The position numbers and the translations under genes were made by a program. A DNA stretch of 64,000 bases from Ammoniphilus sp. CFH 90114 (GTDB taxonomy: Bacteria > Bacillota > Bacilli > Aneurinibacillales > RAOX-1): positions 484,133-548,132 of the forward strand of contig NZ_SDLI01000001.1 of assembly GCF_004123195.1 (NCBI RefSeq), in the 5' to 3' direction. Shown here one piece after another: positions 27,638 through 36,875 of this stretch (position 1 is the stretch's first letter; every line of letters begins with the position of its first letter). The notes beneath the pieces are model-generated. The model was not told where the DNA came from and made no database searches. It saw only the letters and a list, made by a program, of their open reading frames with translations.

Positions 27638-28254
27638 GTAAAGGTTTTAAAGACTTTGGGGAATTCCAATTTGACGTATTGAAGGAAATCGGAAATATTG
27701 GAGCGGGTAATGCGGCTACAGCTTTATCTAAACTTATTTCAAAAGAAATTGATATGAAGGTACCGCAGGTACAAATCGTTGGCTTTAATGATATTGCGGA
27801 TTCTGTCGGGGGAGCGGAAAACGTAGTTGTTGCAGTCTTTTTACGAATAGAAGGCGATATCCCGGGGAACATGTTTTTTCTTATGAGTTTAAATTCGGCT
27901 CATAGCTTAATTAAAGAAACACTCGGTATGGAACCTGCAGGAGAAGAGTTAACGGAATTGGAAAAGTCAGCATTATGTGAGGTAGGAAATATATTAATTG
28001 GCTCATATCTCTCCTCTTTAGCTGACTTTACACAACTAAATCTTCAACCTTCCGTTCCTGCTTTAGCCATAGACATGGCTGGAGCGATACTAAGTTATGG
28101 TCTAATTGAACTTGGGCAGTCAGGGGATTATGCACTTGCCATTGATACGGTCTTTTTCGAAGGGAATGAAGAGGTTCAAGGACATTTCTTCTTGTTGCCA
28201 GATCCAGCCTATTTGGGAAAAATATTCTTAGCTTTAGGAGTGCCGCTAGAATGA
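27634..28254 (+). CDS. cheC: CheY-P phosphatase CheC
   Basis: CheC removes phosphate from CheY and partners CheD in receptor adaptation. The 206-residue product has two phosphatase motifs (DVLKEIGNIGAGNAATALS near the N-terminus and LCEVGNILIGSYLSSL at about 115-130). It overlaps both cheW and cheD by four bases, so the CheC and CheD levels are likely coupled through translation. Confidence 0.95.
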   Translation: MSKGFKDFGEFQFDVLKEIGNIGAGNAATALSKLISKEIDMKVPQVQIVGFNDIADSVGGAENVVVAVFLRIEGDIPGNMFFLMSLNSAHSLIKETLGMEPAGEELTELEKSALCEVGNILIGSYLSSLADFTQLNLQPSVPALAIDMAGAILSYGLIELGQSGDYALAIDTVFFEGNEEVQGHFFLLPDPAYLGKIFLALGVPLE

Positions 28255-28733
28255 ATATTGTGAAAGTGGGAATGGCTGATCTTAATGTGGCAACTAATCC
28301 TGATCGAATTCGCACAACAGGATTAGGTTCTTGTGTGGGTGTAACGTTATTTGATCAAGTAACAAAAATTGGTGGTATGGCGCATGTGATGCTTCCAACC
28401 TCCACATTAGGGAAAGGCGAATTAAATATTGCGAAATATGCAGACACAGCAATCCCTAAACTCATTAGTGATTTAGAAAAGCGGGGAGCGAATCGAAGAA
28501 GGTTGGTTGCTAAACTGGCTGGTGGCGCACAAATGTTCTCATTTTCTTCTTCAAGTGATATTATGCGCATAGGACCACGTAATGTTGATGCATGCAAGGA
28601 AGCGCTAAAGAAAGAAGGTATTCGAATCTTATCTGAGGATACGGGAGGAAATTGGGGACGGACGATAGAAATGGACTGTGCGACTGGCAGCCTTCATATT
28701 CGTACCGTTAACCAGGGAGTGAAGGAGATCTAA
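28251..28733 (+). CDS. cheD: Chemoreceptor glutamine deamidase CheD
   Basis: CheD deamidates receptor glutamines and activates receptors; CheC and CheY-P compete for it. The 160-residue product contains the catalytic cysteine in TTGLGSCVGVTLFD, the histidine in GGMAHVMLP and LAGGAQMF. It is in the standard position after cheC. Confidence 0.95.
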   Translation: MNIVKVGMADLNVATNPDRIRTTGLGSCVGVTLFDQVTKIGGMAHVMLPTSTLGKGELNIAKYADTAIPKLISDLEKRGANRRRLVAKLAGGAQMFSFSSSSDIMRIGPRNVDACKEALKKEGIRILSEDTGGNWGRTIEMDCATGSLHIRTVNQGVKEI

Positions 28734-28736
28734 TGA

Positions 28737-29141
28737 ATGGGTAAGTATGTCATCAATCTCATTGTAGCGGCTACTGTTTTTCTATTTACATTGTTAACCT
28801 CACTAGCCAACAATACCTTTTCAACCTCATTAGTTAGGGCTTCCTTTGGATTCGTTCTTTTTTTTATCATTATGTTTCCTATTAGTTGGTATTTTTTGAG
28901 AAAATCTTCTCAAGTAGCCGAGGTGAAAGAGGCTAAGGCGGGTCAGAGCATAAATGCAGCAACACCTGATGAGAATCTACTTCAAAAGATTTCAGAGGAA
29001 AGGCAAGTAAACAGCCAAGCATCAGAAAAATCAAATGAATTTGTACCCTTGGCGCCGCCAACTATAAAGAAGAAAGAACCTTCAGCATCATTGGATTCCG
29101 AAGAAATCGCTAATGCTGTTCGGATCCTTTCCAATCAATAG
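28737..29141 (+). CDS. Hypothetical membrane protein between cheD and sigD
   Basis: I do not recognise a family. The 134-residue product has two hydrophobic helices at about 5-24 and 33-55, then a hydrophilic, Ser/Glu/Lys-rich tail of about 80 residues that is probably disordered and, by the positive-inside rule (FLRKSSQ after helix 2), cytoplasmic. The ATG starts three bases after the cheD stop and has AAGGAGA upstream. Its place within the operon suggests a membrane-linked accessory role in motility; that is inference. Confidence 0.7.
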   Translation: MGKYVINLIVAATVFLFTLLTSLANNTFSTSLVRASFGFVLFFIIMFPISWYFLRKSSQVAEVKEAKAGQSINAATPDENLLQKISEERQVNSQASEKSNEFVPLAPPTIKKKEPSASLDSEEIANAVRILSNQ

Positions 29142-29176
29142 AAATGCATTAATACATGGGGGGAGGAAAGGCAAGG

Positions 29177-29947
29177 GTGGCACGCACCGGCGAAAAGAAG
29201 GCGTTAAACGTGGATTTATGGAGACGTTGGAGAGATGGGAATAACCCTGAAGCAGAGGAAGAGCTGATTAGGACTTATCTTCCCCTCGTTCATTATGTGG
29301 TTGGTCGACTTTCAATTGGACTGCCGGGTACGGTGGACAAGGGAGATTTGCAGAGTTTTGGACATCTTGGTTTAATGGATGCCATGAAAAAATTCGATTT
29401 TGAAAGAGGGCTTCAATTTGAAACTTACGCGATGTGGAGAATTCGAGGAGCCATCATGGACGGGTTAAGAGAGAGTGATTTAATCCCTCGTTCAGCACGC
29501 GATAAAGCGAAAAGGATTGAGGAAGCTTATCTTATTTTAGAACAACAGCATCTACGTTCCGTTTCGGATAGAGAGGTAAGTGATTATTTAGGTATTTCAG
29601 AAAAAGATTTAGGCCAGGCGTTCTCGGATGCCTCGTTCGCAAGCCTGCTCTCCCTAGATGAACCGGTTCATGATGAGGAAGAACAGAAAGCTTTTCGCCA
29701 ATCCTTCATCGTAGATGAAAAAGCGAAGGACCCGCAAAAATCATTGGATGAAGCAGTTCAAAAACGAATATTGGCGGATGCTATTGATCGGTTGAGTGAG
29801 AAGGAACGTACTGTGGTCTCCCTGTTTTATTATGAGGATCTAACATTAACGGAGATTGCAGAGATTATGAGCCTTTCTCCATCACGTATTTCTCAGATTC
29901 ATTCCAAGGCCCTTCTGCGGATACGGGCCCTACTAAATAAGAATTAA
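29177..29947 (+). CDS. sigD: RNA polymerase sigma factor SigD (FliA, sigma-28)
   Basis: SigD drives late flagellar, chemotaxis and autolysin genes and is restrained by FlgM. The 256-residue product from the GTG at 29177 (MARTGEKKALNVDLWRRW) has sigma region 2 (DLQSFGHLGLMDAMKKFD, FETYAMWRIRGAIMDGLRESDLIPRS), region 3, and the region 4 helix-turn-helix (LTLTEIAEIMSLSPSRISQIHSKAL). I prefer this start over an ATG at 29156 because GGGAGG lies between them, ten bases before the GTG. Confidence 0.95.
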   Translation: MARTGEKKALNVDLWRRWRDGNNPEAEEELIRTYLPLVHYVVGRLSIGLPGTVDKGDLQSFGHLGLMDAMKKFDFERGLQFETYAMWRIRGAIMDGLRESDLIPRSARDKAKRIEEAYLILEQQHLRSVSDREVSDYLGISEKDLGQAFSDASFASLLSLDEPVHDEEEQKAFRQSFIVDEKAKDPQKSLDEAVQKRILADAIDRLSEKERTVVSLFYYEDLTLTEIAEIMSLSPSRISQIHSKALLRIRALLNKN

Positions 29948-29999
29948 TTATGGTAAATTAAAAAGTAAGAAACTTTTCTCGTGAGGGGGAGGTTCGTGG

Positions 30000-30308
30000 A
30001 TGAGTTTAAAATCGGTTGAGTTGCAGGTAGCCATTCCCAAGGCAACAGATATAGCCAAGATCCAGCATCAGCTATACCATAAGCCACAACATGACCAACT
30101 AGACGAGCACACTCTTTTACAAAAGAAGCAATCAGAGAATGCACAACGTAGTAATGAAGTCGATAAGACGGATAAGGCAAGCATCAAGGATAAGCAAGAA
30201 GCGTTAAATCAACGGACTCCTAAGAAAAACAAAAAGAAGAAGAATAACGAAGAAGAACAACAACCAGCACATCCTTATAAAGGTAAAACTTTGGATATTT
30301 CATTATAA
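30000..30308 (+). CDS. Small basic hypothetical protein between sigD and swrB
   Basis: I do not recognise a family. The 102-residue product is hydrophilic throughout, rich in Lys, Gln and Asn, with a Lys/Asn tract near residues 73-83 and no membrane segment. The N-terminal third (SLKSVELQVAIPKATDIAKIQ) and the very end (HPYKGKTLDISL) look more ordered than the rest. GGGGGAGG before the ATG supports translation. It lies between two motility regulators and may be an accessory to them. Confidence 0.65.
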   Translation: MSLKSVELQVAIPKATDIAKIQHQLYHKPQHDQLDEHTLLQKKQSENAQRSNEVDKTDKASIKDKQEALNQRTPKKNKKKKNNEEEQQPAHPYKGKTLDISL

Positions 30309-30326
30309 TAAGAGACGGTGATGACC

Positions 30327-30782
30327 ATGGATGGATGGATATACCTTGTACTTCTATTTGGTATATTCATTGGATTGGTCCTTTTTTTTACGAAAAATAA
30401 AAAGGAACCGGCAGAACAGCAAACATTACAAATGATGCAGTCCTTTGCTAACGAATTAGTAGCGGAGAACCAACGGATCACTCAAACGATGATGGAGATA
30501 AATAAACAAACTTCGGTTAAGATAGTAGAGATTCAAAAAACACTGCAACAGTTGGAATATCGTATCACACAGTTAGAAGAAAGAGCATGGAAGGAACAAA
30601 ACGTTTCAAATAGTAGTTCGGAAGAAGATCAACAAGTTCGAGATATACTGCATTTAAGAAATCGTTACAAAGAAGTTTTTGATTTATACTATAAAGGACT
30701 TTCAATAGAGGAAATTTCAAAAAAATTAGGCTATGGCAAAGGAGAGCTGGAGCTCATCCTGCAGTTATCGGGAAAGCGTTAA
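30327..30782 (+). CDS. swrB: SwrB/YlxL-like membrane protein
   Basis: SwrB in Bacillus subtilis promotes flagellar export-apparatus activation and swarming; it is the last gene of the fla/che operon, as here. The 151-residue product has one N-terminal transmembrane helix (about 3-22), a coiled coil at about 35-95, and a C-terminal helix-turn-helix-like segment (YYKGLSIEEISKKLGYGKGELELIL) typical of the DUF6115 group. In-frame starts at 30318 and 30321 are possible; GGTGA spacing favours the ATG at 30327. Confidence 0.8.
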   Translation: MDGWIYLVLLFGIFIGLVLFFTKNKKEPAEQQTLQMMQSFANELVAENQRITQTMMEINKQTSVKIVEIQKTLQQLEYRITQLEERAWKEQNVSNSSSEEDQQVRDILHLRNRYKEVFDLYYKGLSIEEISKKLGYGKGELELILQLSGKR

Positions 30783-30799
30783 TTTTGTTGCAGGATTTG

Positions 30800-30828
30800 T
30801 TGCTTTCAGACGATACATATGATATAGT
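30800..30828 (+). promoter_or_regulatory. Sigma-A-type promoter for rpsB
   Basis: TTGCTT (30800-30805), 17 bases, TATAGT (30823-30828) with an extended -10 TGA. The resulting leader of about 115 bases begins with a short GTGTA/TACAC hairpin (30837-30850). No terminator is visible between swrB and this promoter, so flagellar read-through is possible. Confidence 0.7.
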
Positions 30829-30950
30829 TAACAACAGTGTAAAAATACACACGTTCGCCAATTCGATTAAGGGTGCTATTCTAGATAATAGTCTTGATTG
30901 AAAATGAGGTGAACGGAGGATAATAAAACCATTGAAGGAGGTGCGTGAAG

Positions 30951-31649
30951 ATGGCAGTTATTTCTATGAAACAATTGCTTGAAGCAGGTGTTCACTTTGG
31001 ACATCAGACTCGTCGTTGGAACCCAAAAATGGCGAAGTACATCTTCACTGAAAGAAACGGAATTTACATTATCGATTTACAGAAGACTGTAAAGAAGGTC
31101 GAAGAAGCTTATAACTTCGTCCGTGACGTTGCAGCTAATGGAGGTAAGCTTCTTTTCGTTGGAACGAAGAAGCAAGCCCAAGATTCTGTAAAGGAAGAAG
31201 CAGAACGCAGTGGTATGTACTATATCAACCAACGTTGGTTGGGTGGTACTTTAACTAACTTCTCTACTATTCAGAAGCGTATCAATCGTCTTCATGAACT
31301 AGAGAAGTGGGAAACTGACGGTACTTTTGAAGTTCTTCCTAAGAAAGAAGTTATTCTTCTTCGCAAGGAAAAGGAACGCTTAGAGAAATTCCTAGGTGGT
31401 ATCAGTCATATGCGCGAACTTCCGGATGCAATGTTTATCATTGATCCACGCAAGGAGCGCATCGCTGTTGCTGAAGCACGCAAGTTAGGTATCCCAATTG
31501 TTGCGATTGTTGATACTAACTGTGATCCAGATGAAATTGATTATGTGATTCCTGGAAACGACGATGCAATTCGTGCGGTTAAGTTATTAACTGCTAAAGT
31601 TGCTGACGCGATCATTGAAGGTAATCAAGGTGAACAAACAACTGCGTAA
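30951..31649 (+). CDS. rpsB: 30S ribosomal protein S2
   Basis: S2 is a late-binding small-subunit protein. The product has 232 residues from the ATG at 30951, which follows AAGGAGGTG. The family signatures are clear: [46 protein letters not shown] and [20 protein letters not shown]. It starts the rpsB-tsf-pyrH-frr group. Confidence 0.98.
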   Translation: MAVISMKQLLEAGVHFGHQTRRWNPKMAKYIFTERNGIYIIDLQKTVKKVEEAYNFVRDVAANGGKLLFVGTKKQAQDSVKEEAERSGMYYINQRWLGGTLTNFSTIQKRINRLHELEKWETDGTFEVLPKKEVILLRKEKERLEKFLGGISHMRELPDAMFIIDPRKERIAVAEARKLGIPIVAIVDTNCDPDEIDYVIPGNDDAIRAVKLLTAKVADAIIEGNQGEQTTA

Positions 31650-31661
31650 GGCGTAAGATTT

Positions 31662-31702
31662 AAGGGTGGCCTAAGGGTGTAGTAACCCTTACCGCCCTTT
31701 TT
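31662..31702 (+). terminator. Terminator between rpsB and tsf
   Basis: A two-part stem: outer AAGGGTGG (31662-31669) with CCGCCCTT (31692-31699), inner TAAGGGT (31672-31678) with ACCCTTA (31685-31691), followed by TTT. It probably reduces tsf transcription relative to rpsB. Confidence 0.75.
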
Positions 31703-31711
31703 CTGTATGAC

Positions 31712-31747
31712 AGAAAACTTAGAGCCTGAACGGTACGTAAGTTTTCT
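31712..31747 (+). other. Second inverted repeat in the rpsB-tsf gap
   Basis: A perfect 10-bp inverted repeat (31712-31721 with 31738-31747) with a 16-base loop begins nine bases after the terminator U-tract. It has no T-run after it. It may be an mRNA end or leader structure for tsf. Confidence 0.55.
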
Positions 31748-31793
31748 AGGGATTATTAACTATTTTAAATACATATGATGAAGGAGGATCTTT

Positions 31794-32678
31794 ATGTCTA
31801 TTAGTGCAGGCATGGTCAAAGAACTTCGTGAAAAAACCGGAGCTGGAATGATGGATTGCAAGAAGGCGCTTCAAGAATCCAATGGGGATATGGAGCGTGC
31901 AGCAGAAATTCTTCGTGAAAAGGGAATTGCAAAAGCAGCGAAGAAATCTGATCGTATTGCTGCGGAAGGATTAGCTTCCGTTGAAGTGAAAGGAAATTAT
32001 GGAGTTGTGCTTGAGGTTAACTCCGAAACTGACTTCGTAGCAAAGAACGAAGAATTCCAAAACCTTACAAAGGAAATTGCAAGCCATTTAGTTGAACAAC
32101 GTCCAGCTAACCTTGAGGCAGCTCTTGAGGCTCCATTCGGTAATGTGTCTTCCCTAAACGAATACTTAAATGAGAAGATCGCAAAAATTGGAGAAAGAAT
32201 TTCCTTACGCCGATTCTCCGTTCTTGAAAAAGCTGAAAATGGTGCATTCGGTGCTTATCTACATATGGGTGGAAAGATTGGGGTGCTTGTTGTTCTTGAT
32301 GGAACAACGGATGAAGCCCTTGCTAAAGATGTAGCGATGCATATTGCTGCAGCTAACCCTAAGTACGTATCCCGTGATCAAGTTTCCCAAGAAGAAGTGG
32401 AAAAAGAAAAAGAAATTCTTAAAGCTCAGGCTCTTAATGAAGGAAAACCAGCTAACATTGTAGAAAAAATGGTAGAGGGACGTTTAAGCAAATACTTCGA
32501 AGAGATCTGTGTAAATGACCAACCATTCGTTAAGGACCCAGACAAGAAAGTCGGTAAGCTTCTAAGTGAAAAAGGTGCTTCTGTTGTAACGTTTGTTCGC
32601 TATGAAGTTGGTGAAGGTTTAGAAAAGCGCCAAGAAAACTTCGCGGAAGAAGTTATGGCTCAAACAAAGAAGCAATAG
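31794..32678 (+). CDS. tsf: Translation elongation factor Ts
   Basis: EF-Ts is the nucleotide exchange factor for EF-Tu. The product is 294 residues with the N-terminal UBA-like domain containing [16 protein letters not shown], the second signature [15 protein letters not shown] at about 75-90, and the dimerisation domains. AAGGAGG precedes the ATG. A strong terminator follows. Confidence 0.98.
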   Translation: MSISAGMVKELREKTGAGMMDCKKALQESNGDMERAAEILREKGIAKAAKKSDRIAAEGLASVEVKGNYGVVLEVNSETDFVAKNEEFQNLTKEIASHLVEQRPANLEAALEAPFGNVSSLNEYLNEKIAKIGERISLRRFSVLEKAENGAFGAYLHMGGKIGVLVVLDGTTDEALAKDVAMHIAAANPKYVSRDQVSQEEVEKEKEILKAQALNEGKPANIVEKMVEGRLSKYFEEICVNDQPFVKDPDKKVGKLLSEKGASVVTFVRYEVGEGLEKRQENFAEEVMAQTKKQ

Positions 32679-32686
32679 TATTGGAT

Positions 32687-32715
32687 ATGGGGGACACGAG
32701 GTGTTCCCCATTTTT
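32687..32715 (+). terminator. Rho-independent terminator after tsf
   Basis: An 11-bp GC-rich stem (32687-32697 with 32701-32711, one G-U) with a GAG loop and then TTTT. Confidence 0.85.
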
Positions 32716-32751
32716 GAAGATAATGAATACGCCACATCACAAACGCAATGA

Positions 32752-33501
<750 letters not shown>

Positions 33502-33507
33502 TGAATC

Positions 33508-34065
33508 ATGCCGCAAACCGTCATTCAAAATGCTGAAGAACGTATGTCTAAAGCTCTATCTGCCTTGAAAAAAGAGCTCTCTACTCTTCGTGCAGGAAGA
33601 GCTACTCCAGCTTTGCTAGATAAAGTTCAAGTTGATTACTACGGAACGCCAACCCCAGTGTCCCAGATGGCTAATGTATCCGTACCTGAAGCTCGTCTGA
33701 TCACAATTCAACCTTGGGATAAAACTCAATTAGGCCCTATTGAGAAAGCCATCCTGAAGTCAGACCTTGGCTTAACACCAACGAATGATGGTAGTGTGAT
33801 CCGCTTGATGATTCCTCCATTAACTGAGGAAAGAAGAGCGGAACTTGTCAAACTGGTGAAAAAAGAAGGCGAGGAAGCAAAGGTTGCGATTCGTAATGTT
33901 CGTCGTGATGCCAACGATGCTTTCAAGAAATTTCAAAAAGATGGAAGTATCTCTGAGGATGATTTGAAAAGATACCAAGATAACATCCAAAAGTCAACAG
34001 ATAGCAATATTCAGCAAGTAGATAAAATTGTCCAAGAAAAAGAAAAAGAAATCATGGAAGTCTAA
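33508..34065 (+). CDS. frr: Ribosome recycling factor
   Basis: RRF splits post-termination ribosomes with EF-G. The 185-residue product shows the tRNA-mimic signatures [15 protein letters not shown] and [17 protein letters not shown] and a long C-terminal helix. A hairpin follows the stop. Confidence 0.98.
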   Translation: MPQTVIQNAEERMSKALSALKKELSTLRAGRATPALLDKVQVDYYGTPTPVSQMANVSVPEARLITIQPWDKTQLGPIEKAILKSDLGLTPTNDGSVIRLMIPPLTEERRAELVKLVKKEGEEAKVAIRNVRRDANDAFKKFQKDGSISEDDLKRYQDNIQKSTDSNIQQVDKIVQEKEKEIMEV

Positions 34066-34078
34066 CGTTTGTCATATT

Positions 34079-34104
34079 GCCCCCATCTTTTAAGTCATGG
34101 GGGC
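34079..34104 (+). other. Hairpin between frr and uppS
   Basis: An 8-bp stem GCCCCCAT (34079-34086) with ATGGGGGC (34097-34104) and a 10-base loop, followed by TTATGTATATT. The U-tract is poor, so it is a weak terminator or an mRNA stability element. Confidence 0.5.
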
Positions 34105-34137
34105 TTATGTATATTGCCTATTTTTGGGGGAAGACTT

Positions 34138-34899
34138 ATGTTAAATAGGATTACCAAATGGATGCAAGGCAAGGATGGAGAACAGCTTACCCTTGATCTT
34201 GATAACATTCCTAAGCATATTGCGATCATAATGGACGGTAATGGCAGATGGGCGAAGAAACGAGGGTTGCCACGTGTTGCCGGACATCGAGCCGGGATGA
34301 AAACGGTCAAAGAAATTACGAGAGCAGCGGATGACATTGGGGTAAAAGCATTAACTCTTTATGCATTTTCTACGGAGAATTGGAAACGCCCTAAAGATGA
34401 AGTGGAATATCTAATGAGACTTCCTCAAGAATATCTGCTAACTGAACTGAAAGAATTGATCGAACAAAATGTTCAAGTTCGCATGCTTGGTAATAAAGAT
34501 CAACTCCCTGATTATACGATTAAGGCTGTGCTTGAGGCACAGGAAAAAACCAAAAATAATACCGGACTTATCTTGAATTTTGCGCTAAATTATGGCAGTC
34601 GTGATGAAATGCTTCATGCGATTCGTTGTATTGCGGATGAAGTGAAGAAGGGAAATCTAGATGTAGAAGGTATTACAGAGAAGGCTATGGAACGACATCT
34701 TTTTACAGTAGGATTGCCTGATCCTGATTTACTCATTCGTACTAGTGGTGAGGTGCGCCTCAGTAATTTTATGCTGTGGCAGTTGGCCTACTCCGAACTA
34801 TACTTTAGTGAAGTGTATTGGCCTGACTTTAATCGTGATGAATTTTATAAAGCTATATATGAATATCAGCACCGGAATCGTCGCTATGGCGGGGTATAG
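34138..34899 (+). CDS. uppS: Isoprenyl transferase (undecaprenyl diphosphate synthase)
   Basis: UppS makes the C55 lipid carrier for peptidoglycan and other wall polymers. The product has 253 residues from the ATG at 34138 (GGGGGAAG upstream); the frame is open further upstream through the hairpin, but that part does not resemble the family. Signatures: IMDGNGRWAKKRGLPR with catalytic Asp, LTLYAFSTENWKRP, and a C-terminal RTSGEVRLSNFMLWQ. Confidence 0.97.
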   Translation: MLNRITKWMQGKDGEQLTLDLDNIPKHIAIIMDGNGRWAKKRGLPRVAGHRAGMKTVKEITRAADDIGVKALTLYAFSTENWKRPKDEVEYLMRLPQEYLLTELKELIEQNVQVRMLGNKDQLPDYTIKAVLEAQEKTKNNTGLILNFALNYGSRDEMLHAIRCIADEVKKGNLDVEGITEKAMERHLFTVGLPDPDLLIRTSGEVRLSNFMLWQLAYSELYFSEVYWPDFNRDEFYKAIYEYQHRNRRYGGV

Positions 34900-34915
34900 T
34901 TGGAGTGGATAAACA

Positions 34916-35689
34916 TTGAAGACAAGAGTGATAACTGGAGCGATAGGAGGAGCTGTATTTCTTTCCCTTCTATTTTTAGGGGGAGTTAGTTATGGAGTCC
35001 TCCTTTTTTTCATCGCATTGGCTGGCTACTACGAGTGGCTGAAGATGAATAAGATATCTATTGGAAACCTCTCATCGATAATTGGCTTCTTGTTTACGAT
35101 TTATTATTTTCTACCAAGTCACATCACGGGCGGTTTAACGATTGAAGCTTTTATCTTGCATCTTCTCATTCTATTAGCTGTGCCTGTTGTAAGCAAAAAC
35201 AAATCCTCTATTCATGAGGTTTCTTATATATTTATGGGATCAGTTTATCTTGGTGTATCACTACACCTTATGCTTGAGACCCGTCTATTGGAGGAGGGAT
35301 TAATTCTAACCCTTGCCGTATTATTGGCCACTTGGGCTACGGATACCTCTGCTTACTTTGTTGGAAAAGCTATTGGTAAACGGAAATTATGGCCTACCAT
35401 CAGTCCAAACAAAACCATTGAAGGGTCATTGGGAGGAATTGTGGTAGCTGTAATTGTACTTGCTATATTGTCCTCTTTTTCCGATTACCTTACCTTATCC
35501 CATGCTTTTATTTTAGCTCTTGCCGTCTCCATTTTCGGTCAAGTGGGTGATTTGGTAGAATCAGCTGTAAAAAGGACTTTAGGAGTCAAGGATTCCGGGC
35601 AAATCTTACCGGGTCATGGCGGTGCGTTAGATCGTTTCGATAGTTTACTGTTTATTTTCCCGGTATTACACCTATTATCCTTGATTTAG
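34916..35689 (+). CDS. cdsA: Phosphatidate cytidylyltransferase
   Basis: CdsA makes CDP-diacylglycerol, the precursor of anionic phospholipids, at the membrane. The 257-residue product has about seven hydrophobic segments and the family signature near the C-terminus (KRTLGVKDSGQILPGHGGALDR). The start is a TTG 17 bases after uppS, and no better codon is nearby. Confidence 0.96.
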   Translation: MKTRVITGAIGGAVFLSLLFLGGVSYGVLLFFIALAGYYEWLKMNKISIGNLSSIIGFLFTIYYFLPSHITGGLTIEAFILHLLILLAVPVVSKNKSSIHEVSYIFMGSVYLGVSLHLMLETRLLEEGLILTLAVLLATWATDTSAYFVGKAIGKRKLWPTISPNKTIEGSLGGIVVAVIVLAILSSFSDYLTLSHAFILALAVSIFGQVGDLVESAVKRTLGVKDSGQILPGHGGALDRFDSLLFIFPVLHLLSLI

Positions 35690-35704
35690 GAAGGAGTACG
35701 TTTT

Positions 35705-36844
35705 TTGAAATACATATCTATACTGGGTTCTACGGGTTCGATCGGCAAGCAAACCCTAGACGTTATATCTCAGCATCCCGATCGTTTTCAAGTCATGGGT
35801 CTTGCTGCAGGAGCAAATTGGGAGGAGCTTATCCAGCAAGCTGCCCAATTTAGACCTCGGATCGTTTCGGTTGGAACAAAAGAATTAGCAGATAAAGTGC
35901 GTATGCATGTTTCACAAGATATTCGAGTTACATATGGTTCACAAGGAGTATTAGAAGTAGCGACATGGTCGCAAACGAATTTTGTAGTCTCTGCTATGGT
36001 AGGAAGTGCAGGTCTTGCCCCTACATTACAGGCTATCGAGGCTGGTAAAACAATAGGATTAGCCAATAAAGAGACCCTTGTTTCAGCTGGTCATATTGTG
36101 ATGAGGCTTGCAGAAGAAAAAAAGGTAGAGATTTTACCAATTGACAGCGAGCATTCAGCTATCCATCAATGCCTCCAAGGTGAAGACCGAAGAGCAATTA
36201 AACGACTTATTCTTACCGCTTCTGGAGGTTCATTTAGGGATAAGACCAGAGAAGAACTTGAGGGAGTTACCGTGGACCAAGCCCTTGCACACCCGAACTG
36301 GAAAATGGGGGCGAAAATCACGATTGATTCTGCTACAATGATGAATAAAGGCTTGGAGGTTATTGAGGCACATTGGTTATTTAATCTACCTTTTACCCAA
36401 ATTGACTCCGTATTACACCGAGAGAGTATCGTTCACTCTATGGTCGAATTTACGGATTCTGCCATCATTGCCCAACTAGGAACACCGGATATGAGAGTGC
36501 CGATACAATATGCGTTGGGTGACACGCATCGATTACCTCTTGACGTCCCGGCATTCGATTTGAGTCAAGCTTTGTCGCTAAATTTTGCCCCTATGAACTT
36601 TGAGCGATACCCAGCGTTAAGGCTGGCCTATGAATGTGGTGAGGCAGGAGGGACTATGCCCACAGTCCTAAATGCCGCTAATGAAGTAATGGTAGAGCGA
36701 TTTTTGAAGGGACAAATCTCGTTTACTCAAATTGAGAGCAACATTGAGAAAGTATTGGAGAAGCACCAGAGAATAGCCAATCCACAGTTAGAGGCAATTT
36801 GGGATGCTGATCATTGGGCACGGAGAGAAGCGAGCCTAGTCTAA
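35705..36844 (+). CDS. dxr: 1-deoxy-D-xylulose-5-phosphate reductoisomerase
   Basis: Dxr catalyses the committed step of the MEP isoprenoid pathway, upstream of the UppS substrate. The 379-residue product has the NADPH-binding GSTGSIGKQTLDV at residues 7-19, metal and substrate segments SEHSAIHQCLQG and TASGGSFRD, and the HPNWKMGAKITIDSATMMNKG motif. The start is a TTG following GGAAGGAG. Confidence 0.97.
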   Translation: MKYISILGSTGSIGKQTLDVISQHPDRFQVMGLAAGANWEELIQQAAQFRPRIVSVGTKELADKVRMHVSQDIRVTYGSQGVLEVATWSQTNFVVSAMVGSAGLAPTLQAIEAGKTIGLANKETLVSAGHIVMRLAEEKKVEILPIDSEHSAIHQCLQGEDRRAIKRLILTASGGSFRDKTREELEGVTVDQALAHPNWKMGAKITIDSATMMNKGLEVIEAHWLFNLPFTQIDSVLHRESIVHSMVEFTDSAIIAQLGTPDMRVPIQYALGDTHRLPLDVPAFDLSQALSLNFAPMNFERYPALRLAYECGEAGGTMPTVLNAANEVMVERFLKGQISFTQIESNIEKVLEKHQRIANPQLEAIWDADHWARREASLV

Positions 36845-36875
36845 AACCATAAATTAGCCAGAAAGGTGGGGTATT

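Noticed and set aside
34069-34137. Upstream extension of uppS
   Set aside because: The sequence consists of the frr-uppS hairpin and lacks a ribosome site; the ATG at 34138 fits.
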